The position numbers and the translations under genes were made by a program. 45,698 bases of DNA, from positions 1 to 45,698 of the forward strand of contig NZ_JAVESI010000028.1 in assembly GCF_034006665.1 (NCBI RefSeq). The letters are read 5' to 3'. This DNA is from Trichloromonas sp034006665. GTDB lineage: Bacteria > Desulfobacterota > Desulfuromonadia > Desulfuromonadales > Trichloromonadaceae. Of this stretch, positions 7,384-15,597 are shown piece by piece (the stretch's first letter is position 1; each line of letters starts with the position of its first letter). Under the pieces are notes generated by a model, which worked only from the letters and a program-made list of their open reading frames with translations, made no database searches and was not told the origin of the DNA.

Positions 7384-9754
7384 GTGGCTTGGATTTCTTT
7401 TCGCTTTTCTGGTTCTTTTCGCTGTCGGTCTGACGGTCTTGGTGAAAACCCTGATGACTCCTGAACGCATCAAGGCGCGCATATTGCCGCTGGCGGAACA
7501 GACCCTGGGTCGCGAGGTGCGTCTGGGGGGCGTGGAAATCGGGCTGTTCAGCGGTATTCGCCTCGACGCCGTGCAGGTGCTGGCGAAAGAGGGGAACGAT
7601 CCCCTTCTCCAGGCCGATCAGGCGGTGTTGCGCTATCGCTTCTGGCCTTTGTTGCAGGGACGGGTGGAGGTAGACGAGGTGCGCCTCGAGACGCCTCGCA
7701 TCACCCTGATCCGCCAGGCCGATGGACAGTTCAACATCTCCGATTTGTTTCAGCCCCAAGACGACGCCGCCTTGCGAAGCGAACCCGTCGCCCCGCCGGA
7801 CGACGCCGGGGGGGCAAAGAACGGGCTCGATCTGCTCATTTCCTCATGCGTGATCAACGGCGGGGAATTCACTTTTGTCGATCAGCGGATCAACGCCCAG
7901 GCGCCTTATCGTTATCAGATCAGCAACCTGGATGTCGAAGCCACGGAAATTTCCTCCGGACGGGAATTCCCCTTCACCGTCAAGGCGCGGCTCAACGGCG
8001 CGGAGTTTTTCATCGACGGCAAAGCCGATGTCCATGGTCGGTCAGGAGCGGCCGCCATCCGCCTCGACAATCTTGATCTGACCGCTTTTCTTCCCTATTT
8101 TCGCGACGAGATTCCCGGGCACCTCGGTTCGCTCAAACTCGATCTTGACCTGACCTTCGCTAATCGTAACCGGGATCTTGTCGGCAAAGGCAAGGTCGTT
8201 TTGCGCGACATCGCGATCAATCTCAATGCCCTGCCCAAAGTACCGATCTCCAAGGCCCGGATGGCCGTCGATTACGACCTCCTCTACGATACCGCCGCCA
8301 GCAGGCTTGCACTCAACAGCCTGCGGGCCGACCTCAACGGTATTCCTCTGGAACTGCGGGGAGAGGTGGCCGGGCTCGATCAATCCCCCCGCTTGGATCT
8401 GGACGTTAGTCTGAATGAACTGGAACTGCGTTCGGCGCTGAATGCCCTTCCCGATGGCCTGGTGACGTCGCTCCGGGAGCTTGATCCGGCCGGCTTTGTA
8501 ACCGCGCGGGTGACTCTCGCCGGACCCGTCGACAGGCCGATGGATCTGATCAAACACGGGGATTTCCAGCTGACCAACCTTCAGGGCTCCGTGGGCGCGG
8601 TACGGCCGCTACTGAATGGCCGAATCACCATGGAAGAAAAGGAGCTGTCGGCGGAAAATCTTCAACTCCTCCTAGGCGAAGATGCGGCTTCCATCAATTT
8701 CCGGATCCCCGATATTTTCGCCGATCCGATCGCCGTTACCAGTTCGGTTTCCGCCGAGCGCTTTCAGGTCGATCCTCTGCTCATCAAGAAAGAATCTCCT
8801 GTGCCTTCCGGAGGACAAGGGGACCTGCTCCCTGCGGTTCCGCCGCCGACCGTTTCCGAAGAGGTTGGACCCTTTGATTTGCCGCTGCGGGCTGAGGGCG
8901 AGATGCGCGTCAAACAGGCTCTTTATCAGGGGATGACCATTGATGATCTGCTTTTGCGTTATCATCTGGCTGACAATCTGCTGACGATTGAGACCCTCTC
9001 CGGTCAACTTGCCGGAGGCGCCTTCAAACAATCGGGGACCGTCGATTTGAGTCGTAAGGGGTTGGCCTATGAGGGGCGCATCGAGCTTTCCAGTCTTTCC
9101 ATCGACGCCCTCACCCGGCTATTCGCTCCCCGTGCCCAGGGGACGGTGCTCGGTGCGCTCTCCCTCGCTACCGACTTCAAGGGCCGAGGGAGTCGCGTCG
9201 CGACCCTGCGCGATCAACTCACCGCCGAAGGTGAGTTCTCTTTCGTCAATGGCCGTCTGACCGCCACCCCTCTGACCCGGGGCTTCGCCGAAATTCTCCG
9301 TCTTGATGAATTGAACGAACTGACTTTCCGCAACGGCTCGGGAAATTACCGGATTCGTCAGGGACGGCTGCAGCTCAACAGCCGCATGAACGGTCAGGAT
9401 CTGCAGCTCGCGCCGACCGGAGAGATCGGTCTGGACGGAACTCTTGCTCTCGATCTGGGGGCGCGACTCTCCCCCGGGCTGAGCGCCAGACTCGACAAAA
9501 AAGGAAAGATCGCCGGGTACTTCAGCGATGATCAGGGGTGGGCCCGGCTTCCTCTGAAATTGGCCGGGTCGTTCGATCAGCCCCGCTTCGATTTCGATTC
9601 CACGGCACTCAAAAAGCAAGCGGGAGCGGAATTGCAACGGAAACTTGAAGAAAAGGTCTTCAAGAAGCTCGATGCATCGGGGGTGGGCAAAGAACAGGCC
9701 GAGCCGGCAAAACAGCTGATGCGGGATGCCCTGCAGGGGTTGTTCGGCCGTTAA
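7367..9754 (+). CDS. AsmA family protein
   Basis: A 795-residue protein with one N-terminal transmembrane helix (about residues 8-28, WLGFLFAFLVLFAVGLTVLV). A long, mostly beta-strand region follows. The opening TPERIKARILPLAEQTLGREVRLGGVEIGLFSG-type sequence is the AsmA N-terminal domain, and the AsmA-like C-terminal region is around residues 560-740 (LSIDALTRLFAP, the NGRLTATPLTRGFAEIL-type stretch and GEIGLDGTLALDL). AsmA-like proteins are anchored in the inner membrane with the bulk in the periplasm, and larger relatives form bridges that move phospholipids to the outer membrane. Which lipid task this one has is unknown. It overlaps the EVE gene and ends 77 bases before the aldolase. Confidence 0.88.
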   Translation: MTRPVKWLGFLFAFLVLFAVGLTVLVKTLMTPERIKARILPLAEQTLGREVRLGGVEIGLFSGIRLDAVQVLAKEGNDPLLQADQAVLRYRFWPLLQGRVEVDEVRLETPRITLIRQADGQFNISDLFQPQDDAALRSEPVAPPDDAGGAKNGLDLLISSCVINGGEFTFVDQRINAQAPYRYQISNLDVEATEISSGREFPFTVKARLNGAEFFIDGKADVHGRSGAAAIRLDNLDLTAFLPYFRDEIPGHLGSLKLDLDLTFANRNRDLVGKGKVVLRDIAINLNALPKVPISKARMAVDYDLLYDTAASRLALNSLRADLNGIPLELRGEVAGLDQSPRLDLDVSLNELELRSALNALPDGLVTSLRELDPAGFVTARVTLAGPVDRPMDLIKHGDFQLTNLQGSVGAVRPLLNGRITMEEKELSAENLQLLLGEDAASINFRIPDIFADPIAVTSSVSAERFQVDPLLIKKESPVPSGGQGDLLPAVPPPTVSEEVGPFDLPLRAEGEMRVKQALYQGMTIDDLLLRYHLADNLLTIETLSGQLAGGAFKQSGTVDLSRKGLAYEGRIELSSLSIDALTRLFAPRAQGTVLGALSLATDFKGRGSRVATLRDQLTAEGEFSFVNGRLTATPLTRGFAEILRLDELNELTFRNGSGNYRIRQGRLQLNSRMNGQDLQLAPTGEIGLDGTLALDLGARLSPGLSARLDKKGKIAGYFSDDQGWARLPLKLAGSFDQPRFDFDSTALKKQAGAELQRKLEEKVFKKLDASGVGKEQAEPAKQLMRDALQGLFGR

Positions 9755-9763
9755 CGAATCGTA

Positions 9764-9790
9764 TCCATCCTGCGCTTTTCCCAGGATGGA
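9764..9790 (+). terminator. Hairpin after the AsmA-like gene
   Basis: TCCATCCTG (9764-9772) and CAGGATGGA (9782-9790) form a perfect 9-bp stem, but no T run follows. It could be an inefficient terminator or an RNA-end protecting hairpin. Confidence 0.4.
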
Positions 9791-9831
9791 CGTCACGGGT
9801 GTTTGCCCTTCCCAAGAAGAATGAGAGGATT

Positions 9832-10473
9832 ATGACGGAACAAGAAGGAGTCATTCAGTATCGTCTTTCCCATCAGCCGGAGCCCCCGCTTCCGATGGCC
9901 GCAGTCGCCGAACTCATCGCCTGGCGTCGCATCCTTCACCGTCTCGATCTGATCGGGGAAGACCCCCAGCGTTACGGCGGCTTCGGCTTTGGCAACCTGA
10001 GTGTTCGACTGCCGAGCACAGGCGCCGCGCGTTATCCCTTTCTGGTCAGCGGCACCCAGACTGGCGCCTTGGCCGAACTGGGGCCGGAGCATTTCGTCAC
10101 TGTCCTTGAGTGGCTTCCCCGGGAAAACCAAATCGTTTCTAAAGGCCCCGTCCACCCCTCTTCGGAAGCGATGACCCATGCCGGTATCTACACCCTAGAT
10201 CAGCGTATCCGGGCGGTCATTCACGTCCATTCCCCCCACATCTGGCAGGCTGCCCGCTGGCTCGACCTGCCCACCACCCCGGCCGCTGCCGGTTGTGGTA
10301 CGCCGGCCATGGCCCAGGCGGTTCGCGAGCTTCTCGCCCGGCGTGAACAGCGTCGGCGTCGGGTTTTCGTCATGCTCGGCCACGAAGACGGCGTCGTCGC
10401 TTTCGGTCCCTCTCTTTCCCAGGCTGGCTGCGCCTTGCTGAATGCCTTGGCCGATGCCTATCGGACGGTCTGA
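9832..10473 (+). CDS. Class II aldolase/adducin family protein
   Basis: A 213-residue cytoplasmic protein of the class II aldolase/adducin superfamily, zinc enzymes acting on sugar phosphates such as fuculose- or ribulose-phosphate. The YGGFGFGNLSVRLP and VSGTQTG segments correspond to the substrate-phosphate loop. VHPSSEAMTHAGIY is followed by AVIHVHSPHIW with the metal-binding His-x-His, and GHEDGVVAFGPS holds the third histidine. The usual catalytic Glu position appears as the Glu in SSEAMTH. No sugar catabolic genes are nearby, so the substrate is open. GAGAGGA is 5 bases before the ATG at 9832; a GTG at 9799 lacks such a site. Confidence 0.85.
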   Translation: MTEQEGVIQYRLSHQPEPPLPMAAVAELIAWRRILHRLDLIGEDPQRYGGFGFGNLSVRLPSTGAARYPFLVSGTQTGALAELGPEHFVTVLEWLPRENQIVSKGPVHPSSEAMTHAGIYTLDQRIRAVIHVHSPHIWQAARWLDLPTTPAAAGCGTPAMAQAVRELLARREQRRRRVFVMLGHEDGVVAFGPSLSQAGCALLNALADAYRTV

Positions 10474-10623
10474 GCAGCACTACGGGTGGTGCCTTTTTCT
10501 TCTATACATAAATTATTTTTAGTGTATTTTGGTTCAGATTGTTCAGCTTTCCTGGTCGAAGACTGACGGTTTCGAGTCCTTGATTCATTCATCCGCTTTT
10601 CCCGCACGCTCCTGGAACGTTCA

Positions 10624-13347
10624 ATGTCCGAGAAACAGACTCTTTCCGGCGCCATCCCCCTGCCGGGATATCTGGGCAAGTATTTTCTCTTCTTCATCTG
10701 CATCTGGACGCTGCTGATCGCCGCCTCCCTGGTCTGGACCGCCCATACCTCCAGAGAGAACATGGAACAGCTGGCCTTGGTGCAGGCCCGTACCCTCTCC
10801 GCCAAGGACGTTCTCTACCGCCGCTGGGGCTCGATTTATGGCGGCGTCTATGTCAATCTCGCCACCGGAATCGAACCTAATCCCCTGCTCGGCGACTTGC
10901 CTGCCCGGGACATCCGTACCGAATCGGGGGAAACCCTGACCCTGATCAACCCCGAATACATGAGCCGGATGGTTTATGCCTTGGAAGACCCCCGTTTGGG
11001 AGTGAAAACCGGCATGACCAGCACCCGCCCCCGGAACCCGGACAACCGGCCCGATGAGTGGGAGAGTGCTGCTCTCGGGCTGTTGCAGGCGGGAGAACCG
11101 GACGTTTCCACCGTTGAAACCCGTGCCGAAGGACGGGTGCTGCGTCTTATGACCCCGCTTAAGGGGGAAGAGGGATGTCTGCAATGTCACGAAAAACACG
11201 GCTGCGCCCGTGGCGAAATCTGCGGAGGCCTTACCGTCGTCGTGCCGCTGAAACCTTATGAAGAGCAGGCCTGGATCGAACTCTATAATCAGGGCTTCAA
11301 TCATGCTCTGATCTGGCTTTTCGGGCTGCTGGCCATCGCTCTTGGTTTTCGTCAGTACGTCGCATCGGAACGCACCCGTCTGCGCATGCAGAACGACCTG
11401 ATCGCCGCTTCCCGGGCGGCGGAAGCGGCCAACCGGGCCAAGGGGGAGTTCCTCGCCAACATGAGCCACGAGGTGCGCACGCCGATGAACGCCATCATCG
11501 GCATGACCGAACTGGCTCTCGACGGAGACCTGAGCCCGCATCAGAAGGATTGCCTGGAGACAGTCAAGTTTTCAGCGGAGTCCCTTCTCGGCTTGCTCAA
11601 CGACATCCTCGATTTTTCGAAGATCGAGGCGGGCATGCTGGAGTTTGAATCCGTCTCTTTCTGCCTCGCGGAGAGTGTGGAAACGGCGGTGCGCAGTCTG
11701 GCCGTCGCCGCCCATAAAAAAAATCTTGAACTGCTCTTCAGTGTATCTCCGGAGATCCCCGAGAACCTGGTCGGCGACCCCTTGCGCCTGCGCCAGATCC
11801 TGCTCAATCTGCTGAGTAATGCGGTGAAATTCACCGAACGGGGGGAAGTGATGCTGCGGGTCGAGTCCGTTGCGTCCGTTGCGAACGGCTGCCGTCTGCG
11901 TTTTTCCGTCAGCGATACCGGGATCGGCATTTCCGAAAGCGCCCAAGAACGCCTGTTCAGAAATTTCAGTCAGGCCGATGTTTCCACTAGTCGCAAATAC
12001 GGCGGAACCGGGCTCGGGCTGGCCATCAGCAAGGCCTTGGTCGAAGGGATGGGGGGTGCCATTTCCCTGACGAGCACGCAAGGGCAGGGGAGTACGTTCA
12101 TCGTCGAGCTCCCCTTTGCCGTCACCGGGGAAGGCGTTTTGGTTTCCGAACAGGTTCTATCCGGATACAAACTGCTGGTGGTGGACGACCATGCCGCCGG
12201 TGCCGCCCTCCTGGTCGAGGGTCTTCGCCGTTTGGGGGCGGAAAGTCAGGCCTGCGCGGCGGGGGATGAAGCCATCCAGATCCTGCATGAAGCCCGCCAT
12301 CGCCGGCAACCCTTCGCCGCCGTGATTCTCGATGGGGATATGCCGGGGATGGACGGCGTGACGACGGCGTCCATCATTCGTGAGCATCTCGATGAGCGGA
12401 TTCCGATTCTGCTTCTTTTGACAACCGTCGACTCCGGACGACAGATCGCCCGCCTGCATGAGGCCGGGTTGCGGGATTACCTGCTGAAGCCGGTGTCGGT
12501 CCGGCAGATTCTTGCGGCGTTGACCGACTGTCTTGCTCGCCGGATGCGGGGCGAGGCCGTCTCCGCATCCGGCGAGGAGTTAGAGCCCCCCCCCCCGGCG
12601 AAAAGTGCGGAAGCCGGTTATCAACTGCTGCTGGCCGAGGATAATGCCTTCAATCAGAAGTTGGCCCTGGCCCTGGCGCGCAAGAAAAACTGGAATCTGA
12701 CCTTGGTCAGCGATGGACAGGCCGCCGTCGATGCCGTTGCTCAAAGGGACTTCGATTTGATTCTCATGGATGTGCAGATGCCCGAGGTCGACGGGTTGCA
12801 GGCGACGCGGGCCATTCGCCGGATGGGCGAGGAGCGGGGACGGTATATCCCGGTCGTCGGCATGACCGCCCAAGCCATGACAGGGGATCGGGAGCGCTGC
12901 CTGGCCGCGGGGATGGATGAATACCTCGCCAAGCCGATCCGTCCCGAAGTCTTTTATGAAGTGGTGGAGCATTTTCTGCGGCAAGCCGTCGCTTCCGACG
13001 AGGGGCACGAAGGCCGCAAGACCGGTGCTGGAAAACGGGAAGCGGAAAAAGCCAATCTGCTCGCCGACATGGCTCGGGAATTCCTTCGGGATTTCCCCGA
13101 AACGCTGGAAAATCTGGGACGCAGCAAGGCGCGAGGGGATCGTCGGGAATTGGAGATGCTTGCCCACAACCTCAAATCGGTGGTCGGCTTTTTCCAGGCC
13201 GAAGAGGCCATGGCCCTGGCCCGGCAACTGGAAATTTGCGCCCGGGAAGATCGCCTGGCCGATGCAGAAAATCTCTTCGCCGCACTGGAAGAGTCCCTGA
13301 GAAATCTGCGGGAAGAACTAATCAACCGTTATCGCCTGGCAGGCTGA
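10624..13347 (+). CDS. Hybrid sensor histidine kinase with haem-type DUF3365 sensor, two REC domains and Hpt
   Basis: A 907-residue inner-membrane phosphorelay protein. Order: TM helix about 19-40; periplasmic DUF3365/Tll0287-like sensor about 45-215 containing a CLQCH haem-binding motif (Cys185, Cys188, His189); TM helix about 226-245; HisKA with ANMSHEVRTPMNAIIGM, phospho-His282; HATPase with NLLSNAVKF, DTGIGI and GGTGLGLAI; REC1 with ILDGDMPGMDG, Asp570; REC2 with LILMDVQMPEVDG, Asp716; C-terminal Hpt with AHNLKSV, His848. A covalently bound haem suggests redox, NO or O2 sensing. No response regulator with an output domain is adjacent, so the final phosphate acceptor is elsewhere. The start has only a modest site (TGGA, 7 bases away). 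A T-rich AT stretch at 10497-10530 may hold its promoter. Confidence 0.93.
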   Translation: MSEKQTLSGAIPLPGYLGKYFLFFICIWTLLIAASLVWTAHTSRENMEQLALVQARTLSAKDVLYRRWGSIYGGVYVNLATGIEPNPLLGDLPARDIRTESGETLTLINPEYMSRMVYALEDPRLGVKTGMTSTRPRNPDNRPDEWESAALGLLQAGEPDVSTVETRAEGRVLRLMTPLKGEEGCLQCHEKHGCARGEICGGLTVVVPLKPYEEQAWIELYNQGFNHALIWLFGLLAIALGFRQYVASERTRLRMQNDLIAASRAAEAANRAKGEFLANMSHEVRTPMNAIIGMTELALDGDLSPHQKDCLETVKFSAESLLGLLNDILDFSKIEAGMLEFESVSFCLAESVETAVRSLAVAAHKKNLELLFSVSPEIPENLVGDPLRLRQILLNLLSNAVKFTERGEVMLRVESVASVANGCRLRFSVSDTGIGISESAQERLFRNFSQADVSTSRKYGGTGLGLAISKALVEGMGGAISLTSTQGQGSTFIVELPFAVTGEGVLVSEQVLSGYKLLVVDDHAAGAALLVEGLRRLGAESQACAAGDEAIQILHEARHRRQPFAAVILDGDMPGMDGVTTASIIREHLDERIPILLLLTTVDSGRQIARLHEAGLRDYLLKPVSVRQILAALTDCLARRMRGEAVSASGEELEPPPPAKSAEAGYQLLLAEDNAFNQKLALALARKKNWNLTLVSDGQAAVDAVAQRDFDLILMDVQMPEVDGLQATRAIRRMGEERGRYIPVVGMTAQAMTGDRERCLAAGMDEYLAKPIRPEVFYEVVEHFLRQAVASDEGHEGRKTGAGKREAEKANLLADMAREFLRDFPETLENLGRSKARGDRRELEMLAHNLKSVVGFFQAEEAMALARQLEICAREDRLADAENLFAALEESLRNLREELINRYRLAG

Positions 13348-13400
13348 GCCCAGTGCAGAAAGAACAATGAGACGAAGACCGGTTTACCGCCGGCCATGAG

Positions 13401-13430
13401 ATTCGCGCCGGAGTAATGTCCGGCGCGAAT
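13401..13430. terminator. Perfect 12-bp inverted repeat between convergent genes
   Basis: ATTCGCGCCGGA (13401-13412) and TCCGGCGCGAAT (13419-13430) form a perfect stem with a 6-base loop between the kinase gene and the convergent acyl-CoA ligase. No clear T run is present on either side, so termination would be inefficient or factor-assisted. Confidence 0.55.
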
Positions 13431-13477
13431 GAAATTTCTGGTGAAAGGACTTTCGTTCTTCAGTTCGCAACCGGCAT

Positions 13478-15370
13478 TCAAGAGTTCTCCTCTTCCGCTC
13501 GCCGTGGCGGCTCCGCTATGGGAATCCGAGCCTCGACGGCGAAACGCTTGATCTTCCGGGTCGTCGTTTTGGGGAATTCATCCTCACGCAGAGTAAATTT
13601 TTTCACTCGTTTGTAGTCCGCCAGTCGTTTCCCCGCCGTCATCACTTCCCGCCGGAAAAGCTCCTCGACCTCCGCTTGACTCAAAGCCGACTCACCGCGC
13701 GCTCGCGCCAAGCCGTCTAGGGCCTCCGCGTCGGGATAGATGAGGGCATGCACTTCCTCGGCACTGGCGGAGAGTTTGTGGCCATAGACCATCGCTTCGG
13801 CGATGTAAGGGCTTTTCAGGAGTTCCAGTTCGACCTCTTCGGGATAAACATTCTTGCCGTTAGGAGTGACGATCAGGTTGCGGACCCGGCCGCGAATACT
13901 CAGATAACCGTCGCCGTCGAGGGAGCCGAGATCGCCGGTGCGATACCAGCCATCGGTCAGCACTTCGGCGGTCGCCTCGGGGTTGTTGTAATAACCGCGC
14001 ATGACGTTCGGTCCGCGCACAAGAATTTCGCCCACCCCTTCGTTGTCGGGCTGGTCAATTCTGATCTGCACGTCGCGCAGGGGCACCCCGACCGTGCCGA
14101 TGCGCGGGGCATCAGGGGGTTCGGCGCAGATGACCGGCGCCGTTTCGGTGATGCCGTAGCCCTGCACCAGCTTGAGCCCCAGACTTTGAAACCCCCGGGC
14201 GATTTCCGGGTCGAGGGCGGCGCCGCCACTGATAAAGAGGGTCTTGTGGCCGAAGGTTTTGCGGACTTTGGCGGCGACCAGGGATCGGGTGAGGGGAAGG
14301 GCGAAGAGGGTGCGGGAAAGGGGGTTACCCTGGATGTTTTTCATGATTCGGTCGTAGAAGATCCGGTAGAGGGCAGGGACGCCGAGAAAGCAGGTCGGCT
14401 TGATTTCGGTCAGGTTGTCTCCAAGTTTCTTTAGGGATTCGGCGAAGGAGACGCAGCCCCCTAGGGAGAGGGGCAGAAGGATACCGCAGACCTGCTCGAA
14501 GACGTGATTGATCGGCAGGAAAGAGAGCGTATGGGTGTCGGCGTCGAGGTGAAAGAGTTCCGCTGCCGAGCGGATGTTGGAGACGATGTTGCCATGGCTG
14601 AGCATCGCTCCCTTGGAGCGCCCGGTGGTGCCGGAGGTGTAGAGGATGACGGCAGTTTTCTCGGGTGGGATTTCCGGCGCGACGGCCGGCGATGCGTTCA
14701 GCAGTTCGTCGAAGGTGAGCAGGCACGAGTCCTGGGGGGGGATGCGCTTGTTGCAGAAGGGGGGGATACGGTCTTTTCTCAACAAAGGCCGATCCATTCC
14801 CGGGGGGTGGGGAGCGAGCAGGCAGTAGACACGGTTCGCCAGATTTTCCATGACTTGGCCGCGGGCTTCGGGCAGATCAAGATCCCGGCGCAACCGTTGC
14901 CATTCGTCGAGCAGGGCATCCAAGGCCCGGGCCAGCTCCCGTTGTGGCCGGGAATCATCGGGAAGGGTTTCGAGTAGGACAATCCGCTCCAGGCGGGGCA
15001 GACTCTCCCGCAACTCCGCCAGGGTTTCCAGATAATTCGACGTGGTGAAAACCAGTTCGGCGTCGCTGTCCGCTAGGACATGACGCAGTTCTCCCGTTTT
15101 GAGCTCTTTGTCCACCGGAACCACCACCCCCTCGGCGTGGAGGACGGCGAGGTAGGCCAGAATCCAACGGGGCGAGGAGGGGGCGAGGAGGGCGGCGTGC
15201 GCCCCGGGGGCAAAACCCTGCTTCCGCAATCCGGAGGCAAGAGATTCCACCCGCTTCCACAGTTCGGCATAGGAAAGCCCCACCCAGATGCCGGATACCT
15301 TTTCCCGCAGGGCGACTCGATCTCCGTGAATCCGGCAGCTTTCAGCGATGAGAGAGACAATACTGTTCAC
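13478..15370 (-). CDS. AMP-forming long-chain acyl-CoA synthetase
   Basis: A 630-residue adenylate-forming enzyme that activates a carboxylate with ATP and transfers it to CoA. The P-loop motif YTSGTTGRSKGAMLSHGN, LQGYGITET-type A5 motif (VQGYGITETAPV), GWYRTGDLG and RVRNLIVTPNGKNVYPEEVE are all intact. The length and NVYPEEVE motif fit the long-chain fatty acyl-CoA ligase (FadD/AAE) group. The substrate is not certain. A region of about 60 residues before the P-loop (around APHPPGMDRPLL to KRIPPQDS) looks like a lineage-specific insertion. The start is uncertain: I chose the GTG at 15370 because NSIVSLIAESCRIHGDRVAL is a typical family N-terminus; a TTG at 15436 would add 22 residues. It stands alone, convergent with the kinase and divergent from lepA. 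Confidence 0.88.
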   Translation of the reverse strand: MNSIVSLIAESCRIHGDRVALREKVSGIWVGLSYAELWKRVESLASGLRKQGFAPGAHAALLAPSSPRWILAYLAVLHAEGVVVPVDKELKTGELRHVLADSDAELVFTTSNYLETLAELRESLPRLERIVLLETLPDDSRPQRELARALDALLDEWQRLRRDLDLPEARGQVMENLANRVYCLLAPHPPGMDRPLLRKDRIPPFCNKRIPPQDSCLLTFDELLNASPAVAPEIPPEKTAVILYTSGTTGRSKGAMLSHGNIVSNIRSAAELFHLDADTHTLSFLPINHVFEQVCGILLPLSLGGCVSFAESLKKLGDNLTEIKPTCFLGVPALYRIFYDRIMKNIQGNPLSRTLFALPLTRSLVAAKVRKTFGHKTLFISGGAALDPEIARGFQSLGLKLVQGYGITETAPVICAEPPDAPRIGTVGVPLRDVQIRIDQPDNEGVGEILVRGPNVMRGYYNNPEATAEVLTDGWYRTGDLGSLDGDGYLSIRGRVRNLIVTPNGKNVYPEEVELELLKSPYIAEAMVYGHKLSASAEEVHALIYPDAEALDGLARARGESALSQAEVEELFRREVMTAGKRLADYKRVKKFTLREDEFPKTTTRKIKRFAVEARIPIAEPPRRAEEENS

Positions 15371-15477
15371 GGCGCTTGACGACTCCAGGTTGGTTTTTGT
15401 TTCGGAATGTGAATCATGTCGGTTGGCCGGGGCCAAGGCAAGGATAAAACATCTCCTCTTGCAGTGAAAATTGTCCG

Positions 15478-15507
15478 GAGCGGGCAGGGGGAAGCCCCGC
15501 TCTTTTT
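15478..15507 (+). terminator. Intrinsic terminator upstream of lepA
   Basis: GAGCGGG (15478-15484) pairs with CCCGCTC (15496-15502), followed by TTTTT. It points rightward, yet the nearest gene to its left runs the other way, so the transcript it ends is unknown. It lies just before the lepA promoter. Confidence 0.65.
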
Positions 15508-15522
15508 CACCCGCATTTGTAC

Positions 15523-15551
15523 TTTACAAAGACGAACCGATTCACTATGTT
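15523..15551 (+). promoter_or_regulatory. Promoter for lepA-lepB
   Basis: TTTACA (15523-15528) and TATGTT (15546-15551) are 17 bases apart. This predicts a leader of about 40 bases before the lepA ATG. Confidence 0.65.
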
Positions 15552-15597
15552 ATGGGATTGCGTCTTTAATCCCAACATCAAGCCAAAAAGGGCCTGC

